Position numbers and translations under genes: made by a program
Notes under the pieces: generated by a model
The model's input: only the letters and a program-made list of their open reading frames with translations
Told to the model about the DNA's origin: nothing
Database searches by the model: none
In this document: one piece after another, positions 7,659 through 15,959 of the stretch
How the letters are laid out: the number at the start of each line of letters is the position of its first letter
How positions within the stretch are numbered: the first letter of the stretch is position 1
Assembly: GCA_019247695.1 (NCBI GenBank)
Contig: JAFBAP010000109.1
Span: 1 to 64,000 of the forward strand
Direction: 5' to 3'
Source of the DNA: Verrucomicrobiota bacterium
GTDB lineage: Bacteria > Verrucomicrobiota > Verrucomicrobiia > Chthoniobacterales > JAFAMB01
DNA length: 64,000 bases

Positions 7659-9374
7659 CTAACTTTCCGGACCGGCGATGTTTACCGGTTGGCCCTCCAC
7701 GCCGGTCTGGCCCGAAGCGGCCGGGCGGGCCTCCGGCAGCGGCTGCCGGAACTGGCCAAAGCCCAGCGGAGTCGACGTCCGGTGGGCCGGAAGGTAGTGG
7801 CGAATGATCGGCGCCTGATCACCGGCATGCAGTGCGAGCAGGCGTTCCGCGAGTTCGACTTCGGCTTTGGTGGTGCGGCCATGCTGCCGCACGTGCTCTG
7901 CCCAGGAACTGACCATCATCTCCGTCCGGAAGGTGCCGGGATGTTCCAGGTTCTCCTCGATCCGGTAGAGAAATGCGCCATTACGCAACTGGACCAGCCG
8001 AAACGCTTCGGCCAACGTAAGAAATTCCTCCCGGTCTTCCGGACGAATGACGAGTTCCACCACGACCGTAACGGGCCCGTCATCCGGCCTTGGCGGCCGC
8101 GGAAAATCGTGGGCGGCTCCTAACGGCCGCGATTCAAGCTCAAGGGCATACGCGAAGTTGATCGAGAGCGGGATGGCCAACGCCAGACTGGCCGCCAAAA
8201 GCAGCGCGCCCCACAGCAACGTCGGATTCAGCCCCAGCGAGGTAGCCGCCTGGCCCCAGAGAATGCCGCCGAGCGCCACCCCGCCTTGCGAAACCATCAT
8301 GTGCACCGCGTTGATCCGGCCCCGGGCCCAATCAGGCATCGCCCGCTGGCCGGCAATCCAGAGTTCGGAGGCGGACACGGTCCAACTGAGACCCGCCAGG
8401 GCCGTCACCGGCAGAAACAGCCAAAGGTTCGGGACCACGGCCATCAGCACCAGCACCGTCACCAGCACAACCCCGGCCAGGATCGTCAGCAGGTTCGGCG
8501 TAGCTTTGGCCCGCGCGTAAGGTAGTACCACGGTCGCAGCCAGGAGCGATCCGATCCCCATACCGGTGAAGACCAGCCCAAGGTGGCTGCCTTCCAGCCG
8601 CAAATGCTGCAAGGCCACGACCGGAACCAGGGCGGGAACCGCCGCAATGAACAGGCCGAACAAAAAGTCCCGTGCCAGGATTACCTGTATGCCGCTCGTG
8701 TAGCGCACGTAGCGGGCCGTGCTGGCAAACGACTCCAGCAGATTTTCCAGATACGGCCCTCGCCGCTGCCGGTAGGAGTACGTCCGCGAAATCACCCGGG
8801 CCGCGCCGAGAAAGGCAAGGGCATTAACTGAAAAGAGCACCGACGGACCGACCATCGGCAGCAGGACGCCTCCCAACGCCGGGCCCACGATGCTGGCCAG
8901 ATTCATTTGCACCCCGCCGAGGGTGATCGCGGACGCGAGTTCTTCTCTTCGGGCGATCTCGGGAATGACGGATGCCCAGACCGGGGCATTGAACGCGAAG
9001 CCGATCCCGAGGAGAAAAACGGTTGCGAGGATGATGTAAGGGTGAACCAGGTGCATCCAGCTGCAAACCGCAAGCAGCCCTGCCGCAGCCGCCAACCAGA
9101 GGTAAACCGCGACAAAAAGTTTACGTCGATCGGTCAGGTCGGCAATCGCCCCGGCCGGCAGGGTAAAAAGGAAAAACGGAAGCGACGCGGCGGTTGCCAT
9201 CAGCGACAACAACAAGGGTGACGCACCCAACGAGTTCATCAGCCACGTCGCAGCCGTGTCGTGAGCGGATATGCAGACGCCGGAAACCACGCTGGCCACC
9301 CACAGCCCGGCGAACACCCGGTTTTCAAGAGCCAGCCAGACGGAGGTGTTGAGTTTCTTCTGAATGGTAGCCAC
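7659..9374 (-). CDS. MFS exporter (MFS_3 / EntS-like) with C-terminal ferredoxin-like domain
   Basis: 571 residues. Residues 20-415 are a 12-helix major facilitator domain with the loop A-like motif DLTDRRKLFVA near residue 80 and repeated Gly-rich helices (GPALGGVLLPMVGPS). Residues about 430-520 form a soluble region, VTVVVELVIRPEDREEFLTL onward. It resembles the dimeric alpha/beta-barrel (antibiotic monooxygenase-like) tail found in the MFS_3 family. The last 50 residues are Pro/Gly-rich and probably disordered. Such proteins export siderophores or drugs; the substrate is not evident. A possible short hydrophobic ORF without a good start codon lies in the 168 bases downstream. Confidence 0.85.
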   Translation of the reverse strand: MATIQKKLNTSVWLALENRVFAGLWVASVVSGVCISAHDTAATWLMNSLGASPLLLSLMATAASLPFFLFTLPAGAIADLTDRRKLFVAVYLWLAAAAGLLAVCSWMHLVHPYIILATVFLLGIGFAFNAPVWASVIPEIARREELASAITLGGVQMNLASIVGPALGGVLLPMVGPSVLFSVNALAFLGAARVISRTYSYRQRRGPYLENLLESFASTARYVRYTSGIQVILARDFLFGLFIAAVPALVPVVALQHLRLEGSHLGLVFTGMGIGSLLAATVVLPYARAKATPNLLTILAGVVLVTVLVLMAVVPNLWLFLPVTALAGLSWTVSASELWIAGQRAMPDWARGRINAVHMMVSQGGVALGGILWGQAATSLGLNPTLLWGALLLAASLALAIPLSINFAYALELESRPLGAAHDFPRPPRPDDGPVTVVVELVIRPEDREEFLTLAEAFRLVQLRNGAFLYRIEENLEHPGTFRTEMMVSSWAEHVRQHGRTTKAEVELAERLLALHAGDQAPIIRHYLPAHRTSTPLGFGQFRQPLPEARPAASGQTGVEGQPVNIAGPES

Positions 9375-9470
9375 GCGCAGGCATCAAGATGACCTTTATC
9401 CCACACCTTTCAACGGCCGAGTCCGCGGGCACCCCTTGTGGCTGCACCCGCGTTCGGGGACCGTCGTAAC

Positions 9471-10424
9471 TCACATTCGCTCACGGCCGTGAGGGCGGGT
9501 CAGGTCCAGCGCCGGGCCGATGGGAACGATACGCGTCGGATTGATGTCGTCGTGCGTGATGTAGTAGTGGCGCTTGATGTGATCGAGATTAACGGTCTCG
9601 GCGATCCCGGGCTGCTGGTAGAGGTCAAGGAGATAGCCTTGCAGGTTCGGGCAATCGAGGATGCGCCGCACGTTGCATTTGAAATGGCCGTGATAGACCG
9701 AATCGAACCGGATCAGCGTGCAGAACAGGCGCCAGTCCGCCTCGACGATTCGCGCTCCGAAGAGATAACGACGCGTCGCCAGGCGCGCTTCCAACCGGTC
9801 GAGCGCCGCAAACAGTGCGCGGCAGGCCTTTTCGTAAGGTTTCTGACCGGTGGCAAAACCCGCTTTGTAGACCCCGTTGTTCACGTTGTCATAGATGAAG
9901 GCGGCAAGCTCGGCGTGTTCGGCTTCGATGTCCTTCGGAAAGAGGTCAACCTCGCTTCGACCTACCGCTGCGAACGCATCGTTAAACATGCGGCAGATGT
10001 CGTCCTCGGAGTTATTGACGATCCGGCGCATTTGTTTATCCCAGAGCACCGGCACCGTGACGCGCCCGGCAAAGTAAGGATCGGAGGCCGTGTAGGCTTC
10101 GCTGAGGAAGGCAAAACCGTTGACCGGATCGGTGCTGTAGCCCGGTCCGTCGCGAAAGGCCCAGCCGCGCCCATCACGAACCGGGTCGACGACCGTCAGG
10201 CCGACGGCCTGCTCCAGGCCTTTCAGGTTGCGCACGATCAGGGTGCGGCTCGCCCAGGGGCAGGCCAGCGAGATGTAAAGGTGATAACGGCCGGCAACGG
10301 CTGGGTACGGCGTCGAACCGTCCGCCGAGATCCATTCGCGAAAAGCGTCTTCCTGCCGCTCGAATTCGCCTTCGGTGGATTGCTCCTCGGGGAACTGTGG
10401 TTTGGGGGCCATGGCGTCAACCAA
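9471..10424 (-). CDS. Glutathionyl-hydroquinone reductase (Xi-class GST, YqjG/ECM4-like)
   Basis: 317 residues, the usual family length. The thioredoxin-fold half has the catalytic Cys55 in SLACPWASRTLI, the hallmark CPWA of Xi-class enzymes. They reduce glutathionyl-hydroquinones to free hydroquinones with glutathione. Other family blocks are VVDPVRDGRGWAF, VPVLWDKQMRRIVNNSED, YDNVNNGVYKAGFATGQKPY, and the C-terminal VEADWRLFCTLIRFDSVYHGHFKCN and PGIAETVNLDHIKRHYY. Met5 is an alternative start. It is cytosolic. It is transcribed divergently from the FUSC gene, 135 bases away; both could serve detoxification of aromatic compounds, which is inference. Confidence 0.93.
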   Translation of the reverse strand: MVDAMAPKPQFPEEQSTEGEFERQEDAFREWISADGSTPYPAVAGRYHLYISLACPWASRTLIVRNLKGLEQAVGLTVVDPVRDGRGWAFRDGPGYSTDPVNGFAFLSEAYTASDPYFAGRVTVPVLWDKQMRRIVNNSEDDICRMFNDAFAAVGRSEVDLFPKDIEAEHAELAAFIYDNVNNGVYKAGFATGQKPYEKACRALFAALDRLEARLATRRYLFGARIVEADWRLFCTLIRFDSVYHGHFKCNVRRILDCPNLQGYLLDLYQQPGIAETVNLDHIKRHYYITHDDINPTRIVPIGPALDLTRPHGRERM

Positions 10425-10559
10425 GCTAACAGCAGTCCGGGGGGAGGATCAAGCGGCCGTCCCGGTGCTGATCCGATAGCCGTGCGCATCCGGCGCGAAC
10501 CCCGGCGCCGACTTCTCACGTGTTCTTTTTTCCCAATGTCATTAAGGTTGGGCGCAAGC

Positions 10560-12806
10560 ATGCACGTGTTGCGCCTCCCTGGCCTCGATCTCGATCTGCG
10601 CAAAGAGTTACGGCTGACGCGTACCGCGCCGGCAATTGAATCCGGTCTCCGCGGCGCCGTTGCGATGGCGGTCCCGATCGCGGTTGGACTGGCTGCCGGA
10701 GCGCCGGCCCTGGGAAGCGTTGCCGCCCTCGGGTGCTGGTTTACCCTGCTGGCTGACATCGGAGGCACCTACAGCCAGAAGGCCAGGTCGATGTGGGCGG
10801 GAAATCTCGCCGTATCCACGGCGATTCTGATGGGCGGATTGGCCGCCCGCATTCCCGTGGTCACCTGGCTGGTAACCTTCGCCTGGGTCCTGGCGGGCGG
10901 TCTGGGCTCGCTTTTCGGACCCACGGCGGCTCAGATCAGCCTGCTCGCTTCGGTGATGTTCTTGATCTCGAGCGGCGTGATCGGGCCGGTAAACTCCTGG
11001 TTCCAAGCCGGGTTGTGCCTGGCGGGCGGCGCCTGGGCGACGCTGTTGTCCCTGGGCGTATGGTCGATCCATCCCAATCGCCCCGTACGGGAAGCGGTGA
11101 GCCGATTGTACATTACCCTTTCCACCCTTCTGCAGGACGGCGCCGCGGCGGTGGAACCGGCCGTTGATGAAACGCCCTGGCGCAGCCAGTCCCTTGGCGA
11201 ATTTACCCAGCAGCTTGAGACGGCCCGCCAAGTGTGGGCGGCAGTGCGCACCAAGCGCAACGGACTGAGCGAGTCCGAACGACAACTCCTCATCGCGCAG
11301 GAGAATGCGCAGCAAAGCGTCCGCTCCGTGGTCGCTTATATCGAAACCCTCGGGGTGATAGCGCGGGACCTCCCTGACCTGCGGGCCACACTCCTCCAAC
11401 TCACCACCGCATTTGCTACGACGGCGGGGGAACTGGCTGCATCCATCCTGAAACGGCAACGCCCCGCGGCGCCTGTCACGATGGAAGCGGCCCTGGCAAA
11501 TCTTAATGACGTCTTCAACGAACGCCGCACCGCAACGGTCATGGAGCGGGATGAGTACCGCACGCTGGCAAGCTTCGCGAAATTTATGCGGCATGCGTCG
11601 TTGTTGGCCGGCCAATTCCGGCGGCTCGCCGAAGTCCTGGGCCGGCCCGAACGGATCCGGTTGGACACGGCGACGATGTTCCCGGGTGCGAGTGTCCCGC
11701 TCACCCGGCGTACGAATGCCGGGCAGATCCTGCGGGCCAATCTGACTCTGCGATCGGTTCCCTTCCGGCATGCCCTCCGGGTTGCGTTCCTGACTGTGGC
11801 CACGCAGGCGGCAGGGTCTCTGCTTGGCTGGCAACGTTCCTACTGGATACCGATCACGGTGCTGATCATTATGAAAGCCGATTACGGCGGCACGATCTCG
11901 CGTGCGATCCAACGGACGATTGGTACGACGCTCGGCGGCCTGATTGCGGCGATCCTTGCCGTCGGGGTGCAAAGCGTCGCACTCCAGGGTGTTCTCATCG
12001 CGATCCTGGCATTTGTCGCCTTCACGGTCAGGCCTCTGAACTACGCTATCTTTACGATCGCATTGACGCCGCTCTTCATGGTGATGGCAAACCTCCTTGA
12101 CGAAGGGGACTGGCGCGTCAGCCTTTTGCGAATCGGCTACACGGTGCTCGGCGGGATGATCTGCCTGGCAGGCGGTTACATCTTACTGCCCGACTGGGAA
12201 CGAACCCGGCTTCCGGCGCAAGTCGCCAAAACTATCCGCGCGAACCTGACCTATTTTCAGAAGGTAATGGGCCTCTACATCTCCCGATCCGGCGCCTCGG
12301 CCGAGATCGACCAGGTGCATCGGGCCGCGGAGGTAGAAGACGCCAACGCTTCGGCAGCCGCGCAACGCTTGCTTGCCGAACCCCGCCACCAACGGGGCGA
12401 CGCGGAGTCCTGGATAACCCTGGTCGTTTACCTCCGGGGACTCACCAACTCCACGACCACCCTCGCCGAACATGCACGGGAAATCAGCGACGGTAGCGCG
12501 CTCCCGGGCTTGAGCGAACTCACCGCCGCGATCGCCGGCGCCCTGGAAGATCTGGCGCAGACCATCGAGAATAAACAAAAGTGCTCGACTTTATTCCAAC
12601 TCGACAAGGAGTTCGCGCGCCTGCGGGCCGAGGTCGAGCGGCTGCACCTTGCCCGGTTACAGGAGCGCTCGGCTGACGCGGACACGGTCACGCCCACGGT
12701 CAGCGCCGTGCGCGAAAATACGTTCCTGTCCATCGAACTGGATCAGATCATCACCAAGGTAAATGTCCTCCGGGATGCCACGGAACGGGTAGCGGGTAGC
12801 GGGTAG
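10560..12806 (+). CDS. FUSC family inner-membrane protein (fusaric-acid-resistance / YccS-like)
   Basis: 748 residues from the ATG at 10560; an in-frame ATG at 10536 is possible. The architecture matches FUSC proteins. A first bundle of membrane helices (about 28-170) is followed by a long cytosolic helical region (about 180-400) and a second bundle containing the conserved LGWQRSYWIPITVLIIMKADYGGTI region (about 425-545). A helical C-terminal domain completes it. Family members are linked to efflux of aromatic acids. The frame is open far upstream (to 9438), but that part is antisense to the hydroquinone reductase. The last codons and the stop fall inside a GGGTAGC/GGGTAAC tandem repeat, so the native C-terminus may have been altered. 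Confidence 0.85.
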   Translation: MHVLRLPGLDLDLRKELRLTRTAPAIESGLRGAVAMAVPIAVGLAAGAPALGSVAALGCWFTLLADIGGTYSQKARSMWAGNLAVSTAILMGGLAARIPVVTWLVTFAWVLAGGLGSLFGPTAAQISLLASVMFLISSGVIGPVNSWFQAGLCLAGGAWATLLSLGVWSIHPNRPVREAVSRLYITLSTLLQDGAAAVEPAVDETPWRSQSLGEFTQQLETARQVWAAVRTKRNGLSESERQLLIAQENAQQSVRSVVAYIETLGVIARDLPDLRATLLQLTTAFATTAGELAASILKRQRPAAPVTMEAALANLNDVFNERRTATVMERDEYRTLASFAKFMRHASLLAGQFRRLAEVLGRPERIRLDTATMFPGASVPLTRRTNAGQILRANLTLRSVPFRHALRVAFLTVATQAAGSLLGWQRSYWIPITVLIIMKADYGGTISRAIQRTIGTTLGGLIAAILAVGVQSVALQGVLIAILAFVAFTVRPLNYAIFTIALTPLFMVMANLLDEGDWRVSLLRIGYTVLGGMICLAGGYILLPDWERTRLPAQVAKTIRANLTYFQKVMGLYISRSGASAEIDQVHRAAEVEDANASAAAQRLLAEPRHQRGDAESWITLVVYLRGLTNSTTTLAEHAREISDGSALPGLSELTAAIAGALEDLAQTIENKQKCSTLFQLDKEFARLRAEVERLHLARLQERSADADTVTPTVSAVRENTFLSIELDQIITKVNVLRDATERVAGSG

Positions 12807-12840
12807 CGGGTAACGGGTAACGGGTAACGGGTGTCGGGTT
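12784..12840 (+). repeat. Short tandem repeat GGGTAGC/GGGTAAC
   Basis: Seven to eight imperfect copies of a 7-base unit ending in GGGTGTCGGG. The array begins inside the last codons of the FUSC gene and contains its stop. The same units recur at 59535-59582 after another gene. Confidence 0.9.
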
Positions 12841-12966
12841 AATCTAAGTTTCGGAGCATCGAAGTGCCTCGCCGGCCCGATAGATTCGCAAGGAGTCCGA
12901 AGCGGGAGAGTGGGGAGGGTGAATATGATCTCGAAAACATATGTACCCCTCATCATAATGCAATGA

Positions 12967-13338
12967 TTGGCGTGGGACGTTGAGTTACATGATGACTTTG
13001 TGCCGGAATACGACGAACTGCCCGAGGAAGTTCAGGACGAGTTGCTGGCCCTCATCGAAGTCCTCGGACGCATCGGCCCGCAGTTGGGGCGGCCCCGCGT
13101 CGATACGCTCAATGGCTCGCGTCACGCCAACATGAAGGAATTACGCTTTGACGCCGCGGGTGGGGTTTGGCGCTCTGCCTTTGCCTTTGACCCCAATCGG
13201 CAGGCCATCGTTTTGTGCGGCGGCGACAAATCCGGCGGCAGCGAACGGCGCTTTTACCGTCGGCTGATCGCCAAGGCCGACGCGCGCTTCGAGGCGCACG
13301 TCGCCCGGGCCGGATCGCAAAAGAAAAAAAGGAAATAG
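12967..13338 (+). CDS. RelE/ParE-superfamily toxin, HigB / phage Gp49-like
   Basis: 123 residues read from a TTG at 12967; the nearby ATG at 12963 is in another frame. The pattern is that of Gp49/HigB-type mRNA interferases: VELHDDFVPEYDELPEEVQDELLALIEVL, then GRPRVDTLNGSRHANMKELRF and WRSAFAFDPNRQAIVLCGGDK. A basic YRRLIAKADARFEAHV helix and a Lys-rich tail follow. The Arg of RRFYRRL and KELRF are candidate RNA-contact residues. It sits six bases upstream of a helix-turn-helix gene, the toxin-first order of higBA systems. Expected role: ribosome-dependent mRNA cleavage when the antitoxin is depleted. Confidence 0.85.
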   Translation: MAWDVELHDDFVPEYDELPEEVQDELLALIEVLGRIGPQLGRPRVDTLNGSRHANMKELRFDAAGGVWRSAFAFDPNRQAIVLCGGDKSGGSERRFYRRLIAKADARFEAHVARAGSQKKKRK

Positions 13339-13344
13339 CCAACC

Positions 13345-13731
13345 ATGAAGAATTTGGATCGCATCAGGAAGGAAATGAGTCCCGTGCGACGCCGGAAAAT
13401 AGAGGCCCGCTCGGCCGAGATCCTGGCTGAGGAAATGACTCGCCAGCAACTGCGGCGCGCGCGCAAGCTCACCCAGGTCCGTATGGCCAAGAAGCTCGGC
13501 ATGACCCAGGACGGCGTGTCCCGCCTCGAGAAGCGCACGGATGTCCTGCTTTCCACGTTGCGCGGGTACGTCGAGGCCCTCGGCGGCAAGCTCTCGCTGG
13601 TGGCGGAATTTCCCGACCGTGGTCCGGTCATCCTGTCCGGTATTGCCGAGGATGAATCCGCTCCCAAAACCAGCAGCCGGAAGCGCACGCCTGCCCACGC
13701 GCAGGGCGGCACGGGAGCATGTAGAGCATGA
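13345..13731 (+). CDS. HigA-like antitoxin, XRE family helix-turn-helix
   Basis: 128 residues. The ATG is preceded by an AGGAA ribosome site that overlaps the toxin's last codons, showing translational linkage. A lambda-repressor-like helix-turn-helix spans about 33-90, with KLTQVRMAKKLGMTQDGVSR as the recognition unit, followed by the ALGGKLSLVAEFPD strand typical of antitoxins paired with Gp49-type toxins. The last 25 residues are Ser/Arg/Ala-rich. It likely binds the toxin and represses its own promoter upstream of 12967, a region containing CATATGTACC near 12939. Confidence 0.85.
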   Translation: MKNLDRIRKEMSPVRRRKIEARSAEILAEEMTRQQLRRARKLTQVRMAKKLGMTQDGVSRLEKRTDVLLSTLRGYVEALGGKLSLVAEFPDRGPVILSGIAEDESAPKTSSRKRTPAHAQGGTGACRA

Positions 13732-13891
13732 ACAAGCGAGGGGCTGGCTGGCGTTCAGGCCCGTCTTAAACACCACAAAGCTGCAAGCAGCGAACTAAGA
13801 TGAGATCCCTCACCAGGGCTCATCCCTGCGGCGCTGCTCCTCTTGCCGACGCCGATCCCCTTCCCGACACCCGACGCTCGACACCCGGCCC

Positions 13892-15019
13892 TCACACAAT
13901 CACCAGGTCGACGCCCGGCAACTCACGCATCAGCTCGTCATGCAGCGCCGGCCTGAACGACCAGCGGCGCCGGCCCGACCGGCCCAGAACGACGTGAGTG
14001 ATCCCATACTCCCGGGCGAAGGAAATCAATGCCGCCGCCACGTTTTCGTGCTTGAGCAGGATCACCAAACCGCCCATCGTTTGCGCCATTTCCAGGGTGT
14101 CAGATGCCCGGCGCTGAAGCTCCGCGTCGATGTTGGTAGCCGATTCTTTAGGCGTCCGGACGTAAACTGCGTACCACTGGGCATTCAGCTGCGTCGCCAA
14201 TCGAGCCGTCTTCCGCAACAAACGCCCGGGGTCCGGCCCGCGGCTGCTCACCGCGACCATCACCTGGCCGAGCGCGCTGACCTCATGATCCTGTTCGGAT
14301 CCAAGCCGCTGCTTGCGGTCCAGCAGGTTGGCCGTCTCGCTCAGAGTCATCTCGCGCAGACGGGTCAGGTTACGCGTGGTGAAAAAGTTCGCGAGCGCCG
14401 CCTGGACCCGTTCCGGAGGGTAGATCTTTCCGGCTTGCAGCCGCTCCTGCAGATCTTCAGCCGGCAGATCGATGTTCACGATCTGATCGGCCTTCGCAAT
14501 GATCTCGTCCGGCACCCGCTCCTTGACTCGCACGCCGGTAGCTTCCTCGACGATGTTATAGAGCGACTCGAAGTGCTGCACGTTTACCGTGGTGATCACG
14601 TTGATGCCGGCCCGGAGCAGGTCTTCGACGTCCTCGTATCTCTTCCGATTCCGGCTTTGCGGCGCGTTGGTGTGAGCCAGCTCGTCGACCAGCGCAATGG
14701 TCGGCTTTCGCGCCAGCACCGCGTCGACATCCATCTCGCGTAACTCGAGCCCGTGATACTGGGCTACCAATGGCGGCACGATCTCGAGGTCTCCGATTTG
14801 GGCGGCCGTTTCGGGCCGGTCGTGCGGTTCCACGTAGCCGATTACCACGTCGACCCCTTGCCGCTTCAGGCGGTTGCCCTCCACGAGCATCTGGTAGGTC
14901 TTGCCTACCCCGGCACACGCCCCCAGGTAGATCTTCAGCTTGCCCTGTTGCTGCCGGCGAATAATGGAAAGGAAATCATCCGCCGTGGGCCGGATTTGCA
15001 CGTTATCAGCGGTGGCCAT
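13892..15019 (-). CDS. kdpD: Truncated KdpD: N-terminal sensor and Usp domains only
   Basis: 375 residues from the ATG at 15019; the upstream open frame is repeat DNA. The KdpD cytosolic N-domain is intact. It has Walker A GACAGVGKT at 33-41 with TYQML, GYVEPHDRP, a Walker-B-like PTIALVDELAHTNAP and the NVQHFESLYNIVEEATG segment. The Usp-like domain follows (QVMVAVSSRGPDPGRLLRKTARLA to the end, with THVVLGRSGRRRW). The four membrane helices, GAF, dimerization-histidine and ATPase domains of full KdpD are absent. Short KdpD proteins are known in Anabaena and Deinococcus. As the last gene of the kdp cluster it probably senses potassium or ATP status and acts through another protein, perhaps the kinase at 20935-22752. 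Confidence 0.9.
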   Translation of the reverse strand: MATADNVQIRPTADDFLSIIRRQQQGKLKIYLGACAGVGKTYQMLVEGNRLKRQGVDVVIGYVEPHDRPETAAQIGDLEIVPPLVAQYHGLELREMDVDAVLARKPTIALVDELAHTNAPQSRNRKRYEDVEDLLRAGINVITTVNVQHFESLYNIVEEATGVRVKERVPDEIIAKADQIVNIDLPAEDLQERLQAGKIYPPERVQAALANFFTTRNLTRLREMTLSETANLLDRKQRLGSEQDHEVSALGQVMVAVSSRGPDPGRLLRKTARLATQLNAQWYAVYVRTPKESATNIDAELQRRASDTLEMAQTMGGLVILLKHENVAAALISFAREYGITHVVLGRSGRRRWSFRPALHDELMRELPGVDLVIV

Positions 15020-15036
15020 GGTACAGGTGTCGGGTG

Positions 15037-15088
15037 GAGTTCGGAGTTCGGAGCTCGGCGTTCGGAGTTCGGCGTTCGGAGTTCGGCG
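15037..15088. repeat. 8-base tandem repeat (GTTCGGAG)
   Basis: About six imperfect copies of GTTCGGAG/GTTCGGCG lie directly upstream of the kdpD start codon. Related arrays occur at 53231-53270, 63366-63395 and 63526-63625. Confidence 0.9.
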
Positions 15089-15132
15089 CGGCATGCTGGG
15101 GGGTGGGTGCGAGTGTCAACGTTAGAGTTGCC

Positions 15133-15345
15133 GCCAGGTCCCCCTAATCTGTGTAATCCGTGGATGTTTCCTCTTTTCTGCGTTCTTCTGCGTGTTCTGC
15201 GGATGATTCTGTCTTCCCGCCGTGGTCGCCGTGGTTCGCCGTGTGAACTCTGTCGTTGTGCCCGCCCGATCGCTGTGCCCGCCGCGTGACCTTAATCTGC
15301 GTCAATCTGCGTGTTCTGCGGGTATTCAATTTAATCCGTGGACAT
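15133..15345. repeat. Dispersed palindromic repeat between kdpC and kdpD
   Basis: Contains the modules TCTGCGTGTTCTGCGGAT, CCGCCGTGGTCGCCGTGG, TTCGCCGTGTGAACTC and TGTGCCCGCC. They recur after stop codons at about 39877-40246, 52236-52335, 53327-53490, 59612-59699 and 63267-63725. No gene is present. It directly follows the kdpC stop. Confidence 0.8.
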
Positions 15346-15936
15346 TCACCTCGCAGCGCCATCCAAAGCCAGGTTCAGTCGCAGGACGTTCACGCCGGGC
15401 TGTCCACCGATGAACCCAAACAGGGGCCGGTCGGTGGCCTGCTCGATCGCCGCCTTTACCGCATCGGGCGAAAGGTGCCGTTCTCGCGCGACGCGGGGCG
15501 CCTGTAACCGGGCGTTTTCGGGGCTGATGTGCGGGTCCAGACCGCTCGCCGAAGCCGTGACCGCGTCAGCCGGAACGAGGACGTCATCAGCAAGGCCGTT
15601 TTCCCGGCGGTAAGCGGCCACGTTTTGCTTCACGGTATCAATCAGTTTCTGCGAAGTCGGCCCGAGGTTGGACCCTCCCGAACTGGTCGGGTCATAGCCG
15701 GTGCCGGCATCCGAAGGCCGCGGATGGAAGTACCGCGCCCCGCTGAAGCCTTGTGCGATCAGATCGGAGCCGACGACGGTGCCATCTGCAGATTCCGCCA
15801 GACTGCCGTTCGCGTGATACGGCAGGAGGATCTGGCCCAGCCCCCAAATCAGCACCGGATAAAAGCCGCTGCACAAAAGCGCAAACACCACGGTGGCCAC
15901 GATGGAAATGCGGAGTTCACGAAGGAAAGTACTCAT
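15346..15936 (-). CDS. kdpC: Potassium-transporting ATPase subunit KdpC
   Basis: 196 residues, the usual KdpC size. One N-terminal membrane helix (about 10-32) is followed by the soluble domain with conserved blocks: VVGSDLIAQGFSGARYFHPRPS, SSGGSNLGPTS, VPADAVTASASGLDPHISPENA and a QATDRPLFGFIGGQPGVNVLRLN end. KdpC stabilises the KdpFABC complex and raises its ATP affinity. It starts 24 bases after the kdpB stop on the minus strand, so it is co-transcribed. Confidence 0.97.
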   Translation of the reverse strand: MSTFLRELRISIVATVVFALLCSGFYPVLIWGLGQILLPYHANGSLAESADGTVVGSDLIAQGFSGARYFHPRPSDAGTGYDPTSSGGSNLGPTSQKLIDTVKQNVAAYRRENGLADDVLVPADAVTASASGLDPHISPENARLQAPRVARERHLSPDAVKAAIEQATDRPLFGFIGGQPGVNVLRLNLALDGAAR

Positions 15937-15959
15937 AGATAAAACGTTTCTGTCTTAGG

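Noticed and set aside
9438-10559. N-terminal extension of the FUSC reading frame (374 extra codons)
   Set aside because: It is antisense to the well-supported glutathionyl-hydroquinone reductase gene and has no family pattern; ATGs at 10536/10560 precede the membrane domain.
10608-11972. 454-codon minus-strand open frame
   Set aside because: It is a shadow of the FUSC gene; its product is Arg/Pro/Gly/Gln-rich with no domain.
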